A program made the translations under genes and the position numbers. Below, piece by piece: positions 10,177-25,100 of a stretch of DNA of 64,000 bases. The stretch is from contig NC_054746.1 of NCBI RefSeq assembly GCF_018143015.1, forward strand, positions 14,933,532 to 14,997,531, read 5' to 3'. The first letter of the stretch is position 1. Each line of letters begins with the position of its first letter. This DNA comes from Lytechinus variegatus (lineage: Eukaryota; Echinodermata; Echinoidea; Temnopleuroida; Toxopneustidae). Under the pieces are notes generated by a model. The model did not search any database, was not told the DNA's origin, and saw only the letters and a program-made list of their open reading frames with translations.

Positions 10177-13100
10177 GTAAGTCTAGCTAGAGGGTTTTTA
10201 TGTCGGCATAACATTTTTGCTAATTCCTCAAGGCCTCCACACACCTTAAGAGTAGTCCACAATCAAATTTGGAACAAATCACACTTTGCTTATTTTCTGA
10301 AAATGTGAATAAAGAGTATCTTTTTTTCAGATTTAAATTTGCTGCAAAAATCATGATCTATTAATATGGTTGATTGCAGGCCTTTGATTTAGAGTAAAAG
10401 CCAAATTGTTTTCAAATCATGGCCAATCAAAACATTGCTATGACGTCACTATATGACTAGATATTCAATTTGGTTTCATTCTAACATGGATGGTAGCATC
10501 GTCACAGGTTTAGAACCTTCCAAAGTAAGATGTTCCATGTCTCAATATTCACATTGCATTTGGTCACAGACTAATCGTAAGGTGTACGGTGGCCTTAACT
10601 ATAAGGGTTGGGGGGGGGCTAAGGTAAGTCTATTAACCATTTTGCCTTATCACCTTCTCACAAATGATCATTTGTCTAATGTGAATTAGATGAAATTCTG
10701 CTCGATCTATTCTATTGGACCAAACAATACCCATAGCAGCCTATTAATCATTGAAGCAGGAAAAATGAATCATTAAGACCATGTGATGATCAGACCGAAT
10801 GACTCTTAGTTTTATTGGTTATCAGGTTAATTGATGCCGAGATTAAACAGCAATAAGGCCAAACATCAATAGCTGACAATGTATGTCCCCTTATCAGTAG
10901 GAGTAGAGCAACTGGAGCAAACCCATTAGAACTTAGAAGACTATCCTAGAAAATACTTCTGAAATGTTTTCCCCCCCGATTGCAAGTTTGCACATTTGCC
11001 ACAAACTGTGTCACTTACTGAAGATAGGGGCACATTCTAATTCACATTGGGTGTTTGAGGTTTGTAAATAAAAGATGGAATGTGAAGTATTTTTATCAGA
11101 AAGTTGGAAAGAAAAAATTGAATATATGAGGAAGTTTACAGGGAAAATTTACGAAAACAGTATGAGCCACTATGTTCATATTCTGCCATGTTAGGCAATG
11201 AATTGTTGCCTGTCATTTTACCAGGAAATGAGTCTGTTCTGATTATATGTGAAATTCCATTTTAGTCTTGGTTCTCCTTGAAAAGGAAAAAGAATAATTA
11301 CATGTAGTAGGTTTTGAAATAGCATGCAGTTAGTTGAAATGAAAGCAGTGATGACCCACCAGCTATAAGCAATTTGAATAATCCTAGGGATACATGCAAG
11401 AGAAATGGTTTAGAATGAACTGCTTTGGATGAACCAAAAGGGCAAGGTTGTTGACGACAACATACTGTGGGCCTATCACTAGGCGGTTTCAAACCGCCTC
11501 GATCACAAGAATCCCCGTTAAATTACGAGAACTTTTTAAGGCTAAAAAATACCCGTTAATTATTCCTGCATTCACACCGCCCCGAAACACATCCTTCGGG
11601 ATAAGTTCCCGAAGTTATGAGCATGCGCAGTGTGGTCTGATAAGCAGGCAAGGCGGGAGATTCAAAATCACTAGCCCAGCAGCCACCCACGCCGCCGCGC
11701 CCAACGACACGCTGGGATAAAAGTTCCCGTAATTTGCTTTCACATCGCCAAAATACCTGCGACCTTGGAAAAATCCCCACGAAAGTTCTCGTAATTTCGC
11801 CAAGTACCTACTATTTAGCGGGTATTTTCTTTCGGGGAGATTACGCGTAGTTTGCTTTCACATTACCAAAATACCTGGTATTTTCTGATCGGGGTAAATT
11901 TCCCGATCAGAGAATACCTGGAACTGGCGAACTTCGAGGCGGTCTGAAACCACCTATTGTCAACATGAGCTCATTGAATTGCAAAAAGGAATAACCAACA
12001 TCAAGAAAAATCAAAGAAATGTAGAATTTAATCAACACTGCACCAGCTCGTGGTGCACATTGTTTATCTAAACCATATTGCATTCAGAGAAATAGGAGAA
12101 GATGATGAAAAAAATACTATAACTATAAAAAAAGAGGGGTTTATTTTAATTCGGGGCTGCACAAACAAATACACTGCGGCAGAGCTCAAACGGAGTGCAT
12201 TCTGCATATATTCGCTGTCTGCAAAAACACACCAGAGGCAATAGAGAAAGCTTGTGAAATTGAGCCAATGAAAAAAATAAAAAAAGAGTTGCACATGGCA
12301 TTTGAATAATAGAGAAAGTGAAATGCAGGAGAGGGAGGGGGGGGGTAAAGAAAGAGGAAGAGGGGCGTAGAAGAGGGTGGAGGAAAAAGGGGGAGGGGAA
12401 TGTTTTCAAATGTTCATAGTGAGGTGCGTAGCATAAAGCTAATGCAGGCAAAAAGGTAAATGTTTGTTCCAACTTGCTGTATTGAAGAAAGAAATTTAAA
12501 TGTATGAATCTTTGAAAATTGACAAGACGATAACATACATTTGACATTATTTGAAGAAAAGTAGTCTGGGGAAAGACATGCAGGTGCATGGACTTAGAGA
12601 TAGAAAAACGGGGGGGGACGAGGGGAGGTTAAAAAAATAATAACAGAATTTAGTGATGGACTAAAATATTTTGTAAAGATTAGAAACAAATATGTTCATA
12701 CATGAAGTAGGGATAAAGGTAGAAAGTGAAGGGGACTTTATGGTGACAGATAACAAAAAATAGTTACAAAGAAGAGAAGAAAGAGAGAGAGAGAGATATT
12801 ACACAGAGAGGACATAGGTGCATTCTCAATTTCATGATTGAGCAGAAAGCCATGCATATTGGTTGGCCTGCATGCTGCTGTAATACAGGGGTATATATAA
12901 TTGCAATCGAAGAAGGCGGATCTACCGAACAGGCTGAAATCGTGCAATAATCAATGCTACACTGCCCACAGATACGGGGATAGCGGGCTTCCAATAATTG
13001 AAGATGCTGCATGAACGTCAATATTTTACCAATTTATGTCATGTTGTCTGTTTCCTCCTATCATCTTTAATCTAAAGCACCCCAGTTTCTTTTGGAGGGG

Positions 13101-16100
13101 GGACAAATCTATATCATTCCCTCTCTCCACTTTTCCCCCATATTGCATTTTTTTGGTCTTGTCTCCCTGAGGTTGGTTGGTATGGAGAAAGGTCGTAGTT
13201 CAGTAGATGTACTTGATGCTGACTGGTGGACCTGTGCTTTCAAGTGATATTTGAAACATCTGTGGCAAACATATTTGGTTACTGTAGCAACAGGAGTATG
13301 GCTGATCCAGATTTTGTCGACACCCCCCCCCCCACACGCACTGCCCCCACAATTTGTAATTTCTATCAGTAGAACGAAACTGCATGGATAATGAAAATAT
13401 AGTATTGTTGCCGAATTGGTAAAGTTTTTGAGTAGTTCCCTGTAGACCATGAGCCTTCCATATGCATAAAGCTTGACTCCATATAATGAAATTTCCTTCA
13501 TGATTTTGAAGCTTTAAGGGTATTTCAAATCTATTTTGAGTGACGATAAACATGTGAAATCTATGCAAACATGTTTCATTGTTTGTAAATGCTTGTAGTA
13601 GAATAAACTAGCTGGAGAACATTTTTTATTAAAAAAGATTTCATTCTGATTCTTGAAAATCATGTGGTGAGGGGACTACAATTATGTTTGAAAACTAATC
13701 AGTCAATGTTTGAAAATGATATCATATTACTTCACAATAACTTCTGTTTCTTGTTACGATGTACTTGTTAGATTGAAAAAAAAATGAAATTGTTTCCTTG
13801 AAATGATGTAAGCCTTTCAATTATAGTATAAAAAGAGCAATTTGTATGTCTCTAATTTAAATATCCAACATAAGTTATTTTTAAATGGTGAAAATCTGAG
13901 CCAATATTTGAAACCATGCCTTCAATTCCAACGATTATTCCGTCCAACATCTGCGTTGAATTTTAATTCCGAGATCTTTCATTTTCATTTAAAAAGAAAA
14001 AAAAATTGCATCGAACACCTGTAGCATTGAATGGAGTAGCAGTACTTCTTGAAGTGTCTGTTCTGTTGCACTCCTGATATAAGAAAATGGTTCTCTGCTG
14101 CCCTCCCTAATGCCACAGCCACATCCATGTAACCGACTCCAAACCGTCCAATGATATCCCATGGAAAATACTATAATAGTTTTTATCGGTGTGGAATCGT
14201 TTTTTTGTGTGTGACTAGGGTTATGGCTCGTCACAATTCAGGTTCTGTCACATCTAAATGACTAGTTAATGACCCCTCCCAGTTGTAGACCAGACTTCGA
14301 CATCAAACCACCACAGGAATGCTTCTCCAGACTTGACCTTGATCTAGGTCAATTTACAAAATTTTCAACCTGTTTCCTTGACAATGTAACAGGAATTCTT
14401 ACATGGAGGGGAATGAGAAAAGGATCACAAAGTGATCTTCTCCATGTAAGATGTTGTGTCTGTGAAGTCGTGATTTTAACTCTTTTGATTGCATGGAAAC
14501 TTCTGCAGTTGTCATTAGTAGTAAAATTACTGGAATCGGGAGATATTTTGAGAATTTCATCATTAGTAAAGGATGTGGTTAATGATTTGCCTATTGTATT
14601 TTAGAATTCATTAGAGATATTGATAGTACTTGAAATTATGATTATTTCCCTCCTTTAAAATATTTTAATATGAAGGTAATAAGTGGATGTTGCATCCTCA
14701 AACCTTTGCTTAGGTACGGAATGCAGCAATTGTTATCATGCTTTTAAAAAATACCAGAAAATAAGTGAATTGTTTTTGTCCTAGAAATGATGAATGCGAA
14801 TTGATAAGTACATTACACCTTTGAGGATATACTCAATCAGGTTCCTTCACATGCGATCATCATTGTTATCCCCGAAGCTGAGTAATTGATTAATTGTAAT
14901 CAGTTCTCGTCAAGTCGCTCCACGCCTTCTCCAAATGCGCCCTGCGGGTGATTTTGGAAGGAGTTGAAAACACGAAGCGAAAACGAACGCCTCCCCTCAA
15001 ATCTGTCGGAATCTCACGACAGCCAGATTAACGACAATTATCCATCATGGTAATGAGTCAATTTCCATCCTGCTCCCATCCTCCTTCATGTCTTCCTTGC
15101 CTCATCACTCATCCATCGCCATGGCAACAACCTCTTTGCCTTTAAAGGTCCAATCAGGCGATACATAGTGGTTGCTTTATAAAGGCTGTTTGCCCTAGAT
15201 AAAGATAGGTATTTATTATAGATTGCCTGTACTTTCATTAACATTAACATCTTGAATGGAATTAATCTGCCTTTTTTTTTTAACTCCAGCATTTTGTAAC
15301 CAAACATAAAGTTTCATTCTGTGATGGATTGCATTTTATATATTACTTTTGCTCTTGTCACAGTCACAATAATTTCTTTCTCATTCTTATTAAATCTTTC
15401 TCCATCTTTCTTTCTGATGTCTATTTTTTCATTTATTAGCTCTCTTCTTTCTTTGCCTCTTTCCTCATACCTTGACAATCTGTAGCCATCTTTTGTTGTC
15501 CCCTTTCCCTTTCTATTCTTTGTCCACGAATTCCCTCATAAGAGTCACTGGTCTGTCTCTGTGTTGACTTGTTTATAAGGCTACCATACACTGGTCATAA
15601 AATAAAAGTACAATAGCACAGGTAAAGTGTTAATTCTAATATGAAAGTGGAATCTTTATTGCGTTGAGTAATGGAGCAATGGGGAAGACGTGACATTGAA
15701 GTCTTCTGATTATTGCGTAAAAGAACACGTTTGACTGTTTCATTGAAGGAGGAAAAAAAAGTTGGCAGGGGCTCCATGATTCTAATTAATCAGTGGATTT
15801 GAGCAGCCACTTGTGGTGAAAGTGTTGCCAATTTAATGATCATTAAAAGAGTATTACGAGCTGATTTGCTCAAGAATTGATGGTTTATTGCGTCATAAAA
15901 GACTGGTACATGTGTGACATGTTTTCGGTTGAGTTTGTTAAAGGTTTCTGAGAGAATAGAATGCTCATAGAGAAATGATAGTTTGTGATGAAGAGGAAGA
16001 GGCGGGTGATGGTAATGATGATGATGATGATGTGATAGTGATGATGATGATGATGATGATGGTGGTGATGATGATGATGATGATGATGATGATGGTGGTG

Positions 16101-19100
16101 ATGATAATGATGATGATGATGATGGTGATGGTGATGATCATGATAATAACGGTAATGGTATTTATGATGATGATTGTGGTGGTGATGGTGATGATGATGA
16201 TCTTGATGATGGTGATGATGATCATGTTGATGATGTTATGGTGACAATGATTAATGAAGATTGTCATGATGATGAGGAGAAAAAGGATTTGCATATTTGA
16301 CTAATTTCAGACTATGTTATCAGCTTCCACTGAGACTTTTTTTTCAACTGAATGAACAAATCACATTGAGTGGATTTAAGAAAATGAACAGATTGTCTAT
16401 CTCTTTGAACAAATGTTATCTATTTTGTTCATGAAATTAAAAATTCAAACAAAATATCAACACTTATAGAAAGAGAAACAACAGACCACAAATAGAAAAA
16501 CCAAAGAAAAGAAAAGGGTCAAAAACTTCTCAGGGATAAGATTCTTGACTAAAAGTGCAGGGGAGGGTTCACTAGCATGTAAGAGAGAGTCATTTATATT
16601 AATGTATTTAACTGGGGCAGTTGAGGAGCAAGGCTGGCGGTTTTCTTGCTGCCAGCGATGCTAATGTTCCCGTTACATGGGGCATTGAATGACAGCGCGG
16701 TGTGCGTACTACACTCAATCAATCCCTACCTGTAGATCTTTATTTAGCAATTTAAGGATAGTGGAGATTTCAGCCCAGCGCGCTGTAATCGTATGTCATG
16801 TGGAGGCAAGCCACCCCCGCCCTCCTTCGTCAAAAGAAGATGGTAGTGATTTTGCAGTGGATACACGCAAAGGAGAATAGACCCCTCCAATATGTGTTTG
16901 TGTCAGAGATGGCCATGTATGTGGGGGGGGGGGGTACTGTTCTAAGATATATCCCGTAGCAGCCACGGGCATAGCAAGTTGAATTGCACATCAGTTGAAT
17001 TTAGTTTACACTAATCATGTTTTCATGATGCCATTTTCGATCAAGTGAACTCGATGCAATTGTGCCATGCCTATTAGCAAAAAATCTATTTGTATTTTTT
17101 TCCATTTGATAAATCAGTTTTGGTACTAGAATTAGTGGCATAAACAGGAAGAACTCAACTACACTTTACTGAACATTTAAGTAGTAGGCCCAATGTGCAG
17201 TCATATGACATGAATGTAAGACATGTAGCATTGTCCGAACTGTACAGCTATAGATCATTTTTTTGTTTTGTTGTATGTTTGCAGGTATTGGATAAACAGG
17301 GATGGCAATATTCCCCCTTGTTCATGACATTTGCAATGGAGAAATTGTTGTGGGCTTTTTTATTGCCTTATACATCTATAAAACAAAATGGTAAAAAACA
17401 AAATAGTAATTGACAATTTTTGGTTGAATATCATACAGTGCATTATGAATTAAAGTAATTTACCCTATAAATATTAAACTAAATTTCGAGAGATTTAATT
17501 AGTGTTCTTTTCAAAATGCCAATTCTCAACATTCTTATATGGGTATCTAACTATTATTCAACCCGGCAAGACTATTGTCTAGGTAAAGACTTCCTGAAGT
17601 AGTGTCAACTCTAACAAATCTACCAGCAAAATCAATGATATGGCGACACAAGGTTCAGCAGGATGTCTCCATTTTGGGTCAAATTTCGCAAAAAAGGAAT
17701 TATCCTCCTGATACAGGACCCTATGAATTGCTGCTTCTTCCTGGTTTACGGTTTAATTCTTTTAATAATGATAATAACACCATTTCATCAGCAGCCGTTT
17801 CGCGCGGAGGCATTCAAGAATTGTTCTCGATGGTAGGAAGTGAAGACGGAAGGAAACGTTGGTCAGGGAGAATTACTTTCATTTTCCGTGAAAAAAGTAT
17901 TCACTTTCCATGAAAATAATATTCATTTTGTAAGCTTAAAAATTTTATGAGAACATGTGAAATATAAAGAGACAGTACTGTTCAAATTGATTTATTTTCT
18001 TGAAAAAAAAATAGAATTACCAAATTTAAGAAGTTGTATTTAACTCGTTCACCTTATAAAAGATAAGTCATTCAAAGTTATATAATTTTGTACCATAAAT
18101 GGACAGTGTATCAAAACAAAGAATTTAAAGGGCATACAAACCAGCAGCCTTAATAGCCCCACCTTAAGTTCTCAAGCACTCATGTCTGGCCAGGTTCATT
18201 TCCCATAATTCAACATTCTGAGCAGTGTAGTCTCATAATTTAGACCTGTTTGAATGATGTACTGCAATAGTGATGTTACCAAGTAGAGAAGCAGATAACT
18301 TTCCTTAAAAACATTATAGGCTAATTTATTATCAGTAACAAATACTAGTATCTCAAAAGGTATATTTCAAGACTGCTATTTATAACACACAGCCAATGAC
18401 AGACAAAACACAGTGTCGCTCAATCCGCTCTCCTTTAAAGCTTATACACGTATAAATAATAATGAAATGGAATCAATCTTTTATTTGAAATACTGGGTAT
18501 AATTTGAGCTGGAGAAGTGGTAAACTTGAAATATTTTTTAATCTGTTCAGTGTTGACAAAATTGAGATAAACTGTTCATATGCCTTTGTTGATGATAATG
18601 AAGATGATGATCATGAATCCCTGTGACTGACTAATATAGTTACACTTGCTTAATCATGGTGCTTGAGTATGCTTGCCACGGCGTGTCATACCGGCTGCAA
18701 TCACGACCGGACTCTATCGTGCATGCAAGATATCAAAATTGTTAGCTGTGGCTAGCAGTTCATGCTTCAAGAAAAATACGAGAGCGAGAGAGACGAGAAA
18801 GGGAGAGGCAAGGAGGGAAAAAATGGGGTCCATTGCATACCAATGTTTGCACTTTTCTAAGAGGTTACTTGATTTCTTATGTCGGGAGGTTGTCCGCAGT
18901 TGTTGAGGACAGCCAAGAAGAATCTTCCGCTCGGTGTGCAAGTCATATTTTATGATGTATTCCTATCTATTCCTCCCTCCACCCATCTCGTCGCTGCATG
19001 CGTGTACAGGGCAGGCATGCATGTACGAGGACGACTAACGGGGCTCTCTGCCACAACCGCCTGTCTGCCGAGGGAGGAAAAGTGCTTGTAACCTGGCAGG

Positions 19101-22100
19101 GTTTGGGGATGAGGAATTTTTCTCATTTATATTGTCATATTATTGGTTGACATGACCAGATTGTTTATCTTTTTTGTAAGTCTCTCTCCTTTTCTGTTGA
19201 AGGGCATATGTATTTCTTGCAGGGTCTGTGAGAGACCTCAGCTCCAGTCAAGATGGGGGTTATAATAGTAATTGATAGTACTCTTTGTGTGAGCTAGGGC
19301 TTGGCGAGATATAACAAGACGTATATGTCAAACAGTATCTGTTCATTAATAACCTGTCCGCTCAAATGAGATTCCATTTCATGTGTGCAGTGTTGGGCAT
19401 TGTATTTTCCCAAATTTTTCCCATTGGACTGAATTCATTTCCGATGTTTTCTTTTCTATCTGTCAATGTGGAGGTATTTGACACTCTTGTTGCTGTATGG
19501 TAGTGGAAGAATACTTACCATGCATTGTAAGATGTCATTTTTTAATACTTTGCTGTTTTATAAAACAAAACTATTGTACATAGTAAATGCATGCACTGAT
19601 CGCTCTGTGCCAGTGGGACATCAAGGACTTCATCATGGGGGGGGGGGGCTGTTGGCCAGTCCTTTTTTGTACACCATTGACAAGAAATAAAGTGATTTTA
19701 AGATCTTGTAAAATATATACATTATATATGCTCAAATATTTGAATGACATTTTATTACTTGGGGGCTTACAGATGTAGCTTTTCTCATGATCTCTCTCTC
19801 TCCTCTAAGCTCTCTTTCCATAGGCTTGTATTCTGAAGTCAGATTTAACTTAGACCACGGTCTAACTCTGTGCTAAAATTATAGGAAGCCAAAATTTAAA
19901 AAATTATGCTTATATTGTATATTAATTATGTTTACTCTTTTGTTTCCTTTTGCTTTCATAATGAAGAAGAATTTTAACAATTTGGGTGTCATATGAGCTA
20001 ATAGTAAATTGAATGTGTACTCTTCGAGATTTGTCCTCCAATTGGCCCTCCATAGTTAAACCACAACTTTAAACCAGGTTTGATTTAAACCCGAGTTCAG
20101 ATTACAGGCCATTATTTCTAACCTCTCATTTGCTTCTGCCCCCCCCCCCCCTGCTTCCGATCTATGCATTTTGTACCACTCATCTTTTCAAGTTATCCCT
20201 GGCTACCCTTTTGTCTTTCTGCTTCATCTTTCCTTTACCCTGTACCCTCTCACGCATGCACACACTAGTCAGTTTTTGAATGTCTATTTTGGTAAAAACA
20301 GATCAATACTATGTTTGCCATTGGGATCGTTACATGTGAAGGAGGGTATACAAAAAAAAACCCACATGTGGTAGAAGCACCATATATGCAGCTCAATGCA
20401 ATCTCAGCACGTGCATTCCATATGCTTCACGATAAAAGGCATTGCTGTCCAGAAAATGACAAAATATACCAGGAATACATGTTTAGTATTTGTAGAGTAC
20501 CGTTATTTGTGGAACACTGAAACCCAATTTATAACAAAATAGATGTAGTGTGATCAGGACATATTGTCTAGATTTAATGTGATATGATAAGATGTCATAT
20601 TTGCAACCTTTGATTCTGTACTGGGACATTAGAATTCATGGCATAACAGATTCTTTGCAGATCTAGCCCTACATACATATTTAGCTATACTAAACATACA
20701 ACATGTATATCCGGAATTCATGTTTAATATCTTATTTTTTCTATGATTTCATAATTTTTGATTGATATTCTATTCAATATGATTATGGCAGAAGACAATA
20801 TATCATGTGATCTTTGTGTTTTATGTGTAATGGGGCATTTCTGTAGGCCTACATTTCCTCATGCATATTCTTTTACACATACTTGCCCAAGATATGTAGC
20901 TGGTTTGGAGTTCTTAGAGTTTAAGTCCTGTTTGCAGTTTTAAAGCACCCTCCCGTGGTAACTAAGGGTGCAACGACCCCCAGAATATGTTTACGACAAT
21001 TAAACAGTGGTAGAGTAAATGACCATGACTGACTCCAGGCTTGATTGATAACTCTGCTAGCAACCAGGGATTTTTTGCCCCCTCATGCTTATTTCCCATT
21101 TGTTTTGTTTCTGGTAGAGCCACACCATACATAGTTCAAGGCGACAGGTCTCGGGAGATGTGTCAACACCTCAAGAACCCAACAAAAATGTCTTTGTTTG
21201 GGACTGGAGGAAAAGAGGAGAGGGTGATCAACTGGGAAATATTGTACTGCTTGTTAATGGTGTTTTTAAGAGATTAAAATATATTTTAGGATAGTATAGT
21301 CCAACAGATTATTTTAATTTTAAGATATAGTGGTAATTTGTTTATTCTTTTTTTTGCCAAGAGAAATATTTCAATATATTTTCCAATTACGAGTGCCTTG
21401 ATAATCTGACAATCATCATAATGAATGACAAAAGAATATTTCAATAAATAGGCTAGTATTCCGTTTCCATGTTCTGTAGTATTTGGTGGTTTTGAAATAT
21501 TTATGTAAATATGCTCAGAAAAAATTATTCTATTTTCTCCCACACTTTTATAAAATGTGATAAATAAAAAAAAAAGATTTTATATGAAATTGAAGTAGTT
21601 GATGAAATCAGAGAATTAATCATGAGAAAACAAATGTTGTATCTCTCTAGTTTAGTTATCACATATTAATAGGATGGAGGATTTTTTCAATACTATTTCA
21701 GTTGAGTTTACTAACTTTGGCAGCACTCTGCAAATTCTATCAGTACTCTCCCCTGACTCACCTACCAGTCTGCTGCTGTTCCTTCGTAGCTTTGGGGCTT
21801 GATGAAACCACCCATCATCCATACCCATAGGTCTGTCTGCCCAAGGAACGGTGGTCTGACCTAGGCTAGGTGAAGCAGCCTGGGGACTGTGGCTCTGTTG
21901 TCACCACCGGTTCCTCAAAAACAGTTCAAGAAGCTGTGCCGATGTCAGCCACAGGGGGCAGCAGGGTCACTTTTCCATGTTGTTGTTTGTCTTTCGGGCT
22001 GCAAGAAACCATATTTTCTTCCCCTAGATGTGATATTTTCCCCAAACATGGAGGGCGTGGCCCGAAGGTATGATGCTGACTGGTTGGCTGGTCTACCTGT

Positions 22101-25100
22101 TGAAAGACCAAAGACCAAGAGAACACTCCTATCCTGCGTATTTGGTGGAGAATGTGGATGGATTCATTTGACCCTTCAGAAACCTCCAGACCCTAACAAG
22201 GATTCCATTACTAAAAAAAATCACCATGGCCATACAAATTCATGATTTTCATAGAAAGACCTATATTTTTCATTCCCTAAGACAACACAGCACAATTCAA
22301 GAACTTGTGAGCATGTTGAACTTGATCGAATGACAAGATAATTTATATACCCAAACGAATAAGCCATATTACCTACAAGTAAATATCTAGTTACTGAGTC
22401 AATTACCCATTCCAGGTTTATGTTATTAATATCAGATGATAGATTTGAATTTATGAGAACCTGAACATTTGTCAAAGAGAAACTACCGTTGAATGACCAT
22501 GCAACATATTTAGTGAAAGTGTTCAATTTTGGCATTGCTCTGTATATGGAGTAATGCTATTGCACTTGTTGCTTTTAGCTATGAAGATTTTTTAAAATGC
22601 ATCTTAAAACAAGAATACCGGAGTGTTCCATGTGCATATCCTTTCCCCAATCCTCTGCAGTAAGCAAGCTTTCAATAATTTTGGTTTGCCTCAGATTTAT
22701 ATATGGTAAATATCCTATTTGTGAGCATCTGGTAACTTAATAGGCCCTGCTATAGTGTGAAAACAACGAAGTCAGTAAGATACCAGTCCAAATATTAAAT
22801 CTTTTTTCGCAACATTTTAAAATGTCAATATATTGCTAGGATTTCAGTCACAATCTTTCCTCCTCTTCTCCCAGTCTCGACCAATATCTGGTGCTCCTCC
22901 GTGACCGGCGTTACACTGACGTCAATTTCGTCTCGCGTGACTCACTTGACATACTTGCATTGGAGGAGCATGGAAGGAGAGAGAAAAAAGGAACAGTCAT
23001 TGCATCTCAGGCATGGCTATTGCTTATTGTATTCTTAACGCCTTTAACCATCATCAACATCATACTACTATGTAGATCTCCTATTCATGAGCATCTTGAC
23101 TTGATTACTCTATTGCCCCGAACCAAGCATTCCACTCATGTTTGTACTTATGACTAATTTAGCTTTTTAGATGAACTTATTTTGATAACCTCCATGGTTT
23201 CATAATTGCAGTACCTTCATAATCTTGAAGTATATGTATTATGATATGAGGCTTGATATGGTTTCTTTGACTAAATCAGTAGAACTTGAGGAAAATACAA
23301 TGAATATATTTGCGATAGATACCTCATGAGAAATCTTAAATTGTATAGGAGAAAGAAGCATTGAGTAGCTATTTTTGCAAGGTGTTTGGAAGGTATTTAT
23401 TTTTCATGAACGTCATTTATGATTATGCAATTCATTTCAACATGAAAGTTTTTGAGAATTTTTTCCCCCTTTTCTTTATTCCTAGGCACAACAAAATAGG
23501 GACTCATGAAGGCATCTAAGAATGAAACTGTCTTTTGACTGACTGTTTATTATTCGTTACAATCTTGAAAAAGTCACAATGGCCCATATTGCGAACTACC
23601 GTTAAACCATGGACTAAAGTTGTGTTTTAAATATAGGTAGCCAAAGGTGACATCAGTTTGTATAATTAGGTGATTTAACATAAAATCTCATCTTGCATTC
23701 AATCATGAGAAATTGTCTTGAAATGATAAATATGATAGTTTTGTTTACTATCAAAACATGGGAAGGATCTTAGTAAACACAAAAAAACATTACAGTGTAA
23801 ACTAATGTTTGACACCTTTAGTGTCCCATTATTTTCAGCCCAGACTGAAACTGGTTTAGGTTAAACCGGAATTCGGAATACAGGCCAATTCCTTTTGACA
23901 TGGACATTCTATCTTTGTCCTTCTGTCTGTTTTCTATGTTGCTCTATAATGAAATAAACTGAAGCTGACTGACATTGTCATCTAGTTTAATGTAACAAGA
24001 GGAAAAAAAATCAATGTGGCATACAGCTGGTATGTCCACATGCCTCATGACGTAGGGGAAAGGAGAGGGGAAATGATCCCTCAGATTTGGGGAGATTTTA
24101 TCCCCATTTTCCACGGGCAGTCCACCGATTTAGAAGTATATTTTTGAAAAGGGTAGATTTTTCCAGATGGTAACATGGATTTCTCGATCTAGGAGGTATG
24201 GATTTCAGATGACAATGGCAAGGTTGAAAAATCTAAGAAAATAGACATGTTGGTTGCCCGCCCAAAGAAAATGAATAAGAACGAAAAATGATATGACATT
24301 GCAAGCAGGTAAGGAGGAATCGAGAGATGTTTAGATACGGGTTGCATTTTAGAGTCATTTGATCATAAAGTTGATGGAGAAAGAAGTGATTTGCGAGGAA
24401 ATAAATATAAAAATAATCAACTGAGAAGAAGAAGGATACTACGTCTGGTTTCAAGAATGTGAATGTACCCTTCTTGCTCTCACTTGGATAAAGAGGTATT
24501 TTGAAGAAGAAAAGGAAAGGGAAACAAATATAAAAAGAATGTCTGTATTATGAAATTCAGGCTTTATCATCACCCTTAAGTGCTCTAATAGGCAAAGTCT
24601 CAGCATCGAACTCGAGGAAAATCAGAGCGATTTTCCTCCAATAAAGCTTTATTCACCATTTTAGAGAAGACATTGCATAAGATGACACTTAATTTCTTAT
24701 ACAAAAAGGGTCTGTGTGGGAGAAGTGTCTTTGGTGAAGATCTAGACAAGAAAGGTAGCTAAATTTGCAGTGATACCCTTTGTGAGATGGCATAAAAAGC
24801 AAATCCAGTCAAAGTGACTCCTATCAAAACAGATCACATTTTGACCCAACTTTATAGCTTTTCACTCTGCTTCCTATTTAGGTCTTATGTGGGACTGTAA
24901 AAGCCTTGCTAATGCAGCAGAGCAGCACTGATTTGATCCTCACCCTAACAACTGGGTAACGGGATTCTTCTATCCCCGCTTCGCTTCGTCATGGAGATAG
25001 ACAGATAGATGAGCAGGGTGGGGTGGGTCGGAAAATGGTTCCAACCTGGTTGGATTCCGGGCTCAATCCTCCAAGTTGGGGAGCCAAATCCAACTGCTGA

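Noticed and set aside
15965-16294. Long Ile/Thr (-) and Met/Val (+) open frames
   Set aside because: Pure translation of the GAT/GGT microsatellite in different frames.
21947-21966. Second CTCF-like site (CACAGGGGGCAGC)
   Set aside because: Two mismatches in the essential left half of the core; weaker than the 6200 site.
21889-22245. 118-codon frame in a GC-elevated intronic block
   Set aside because: No protein similarity recognised. Composition alone does not support a gene, and regulatory DNA is equally likely.
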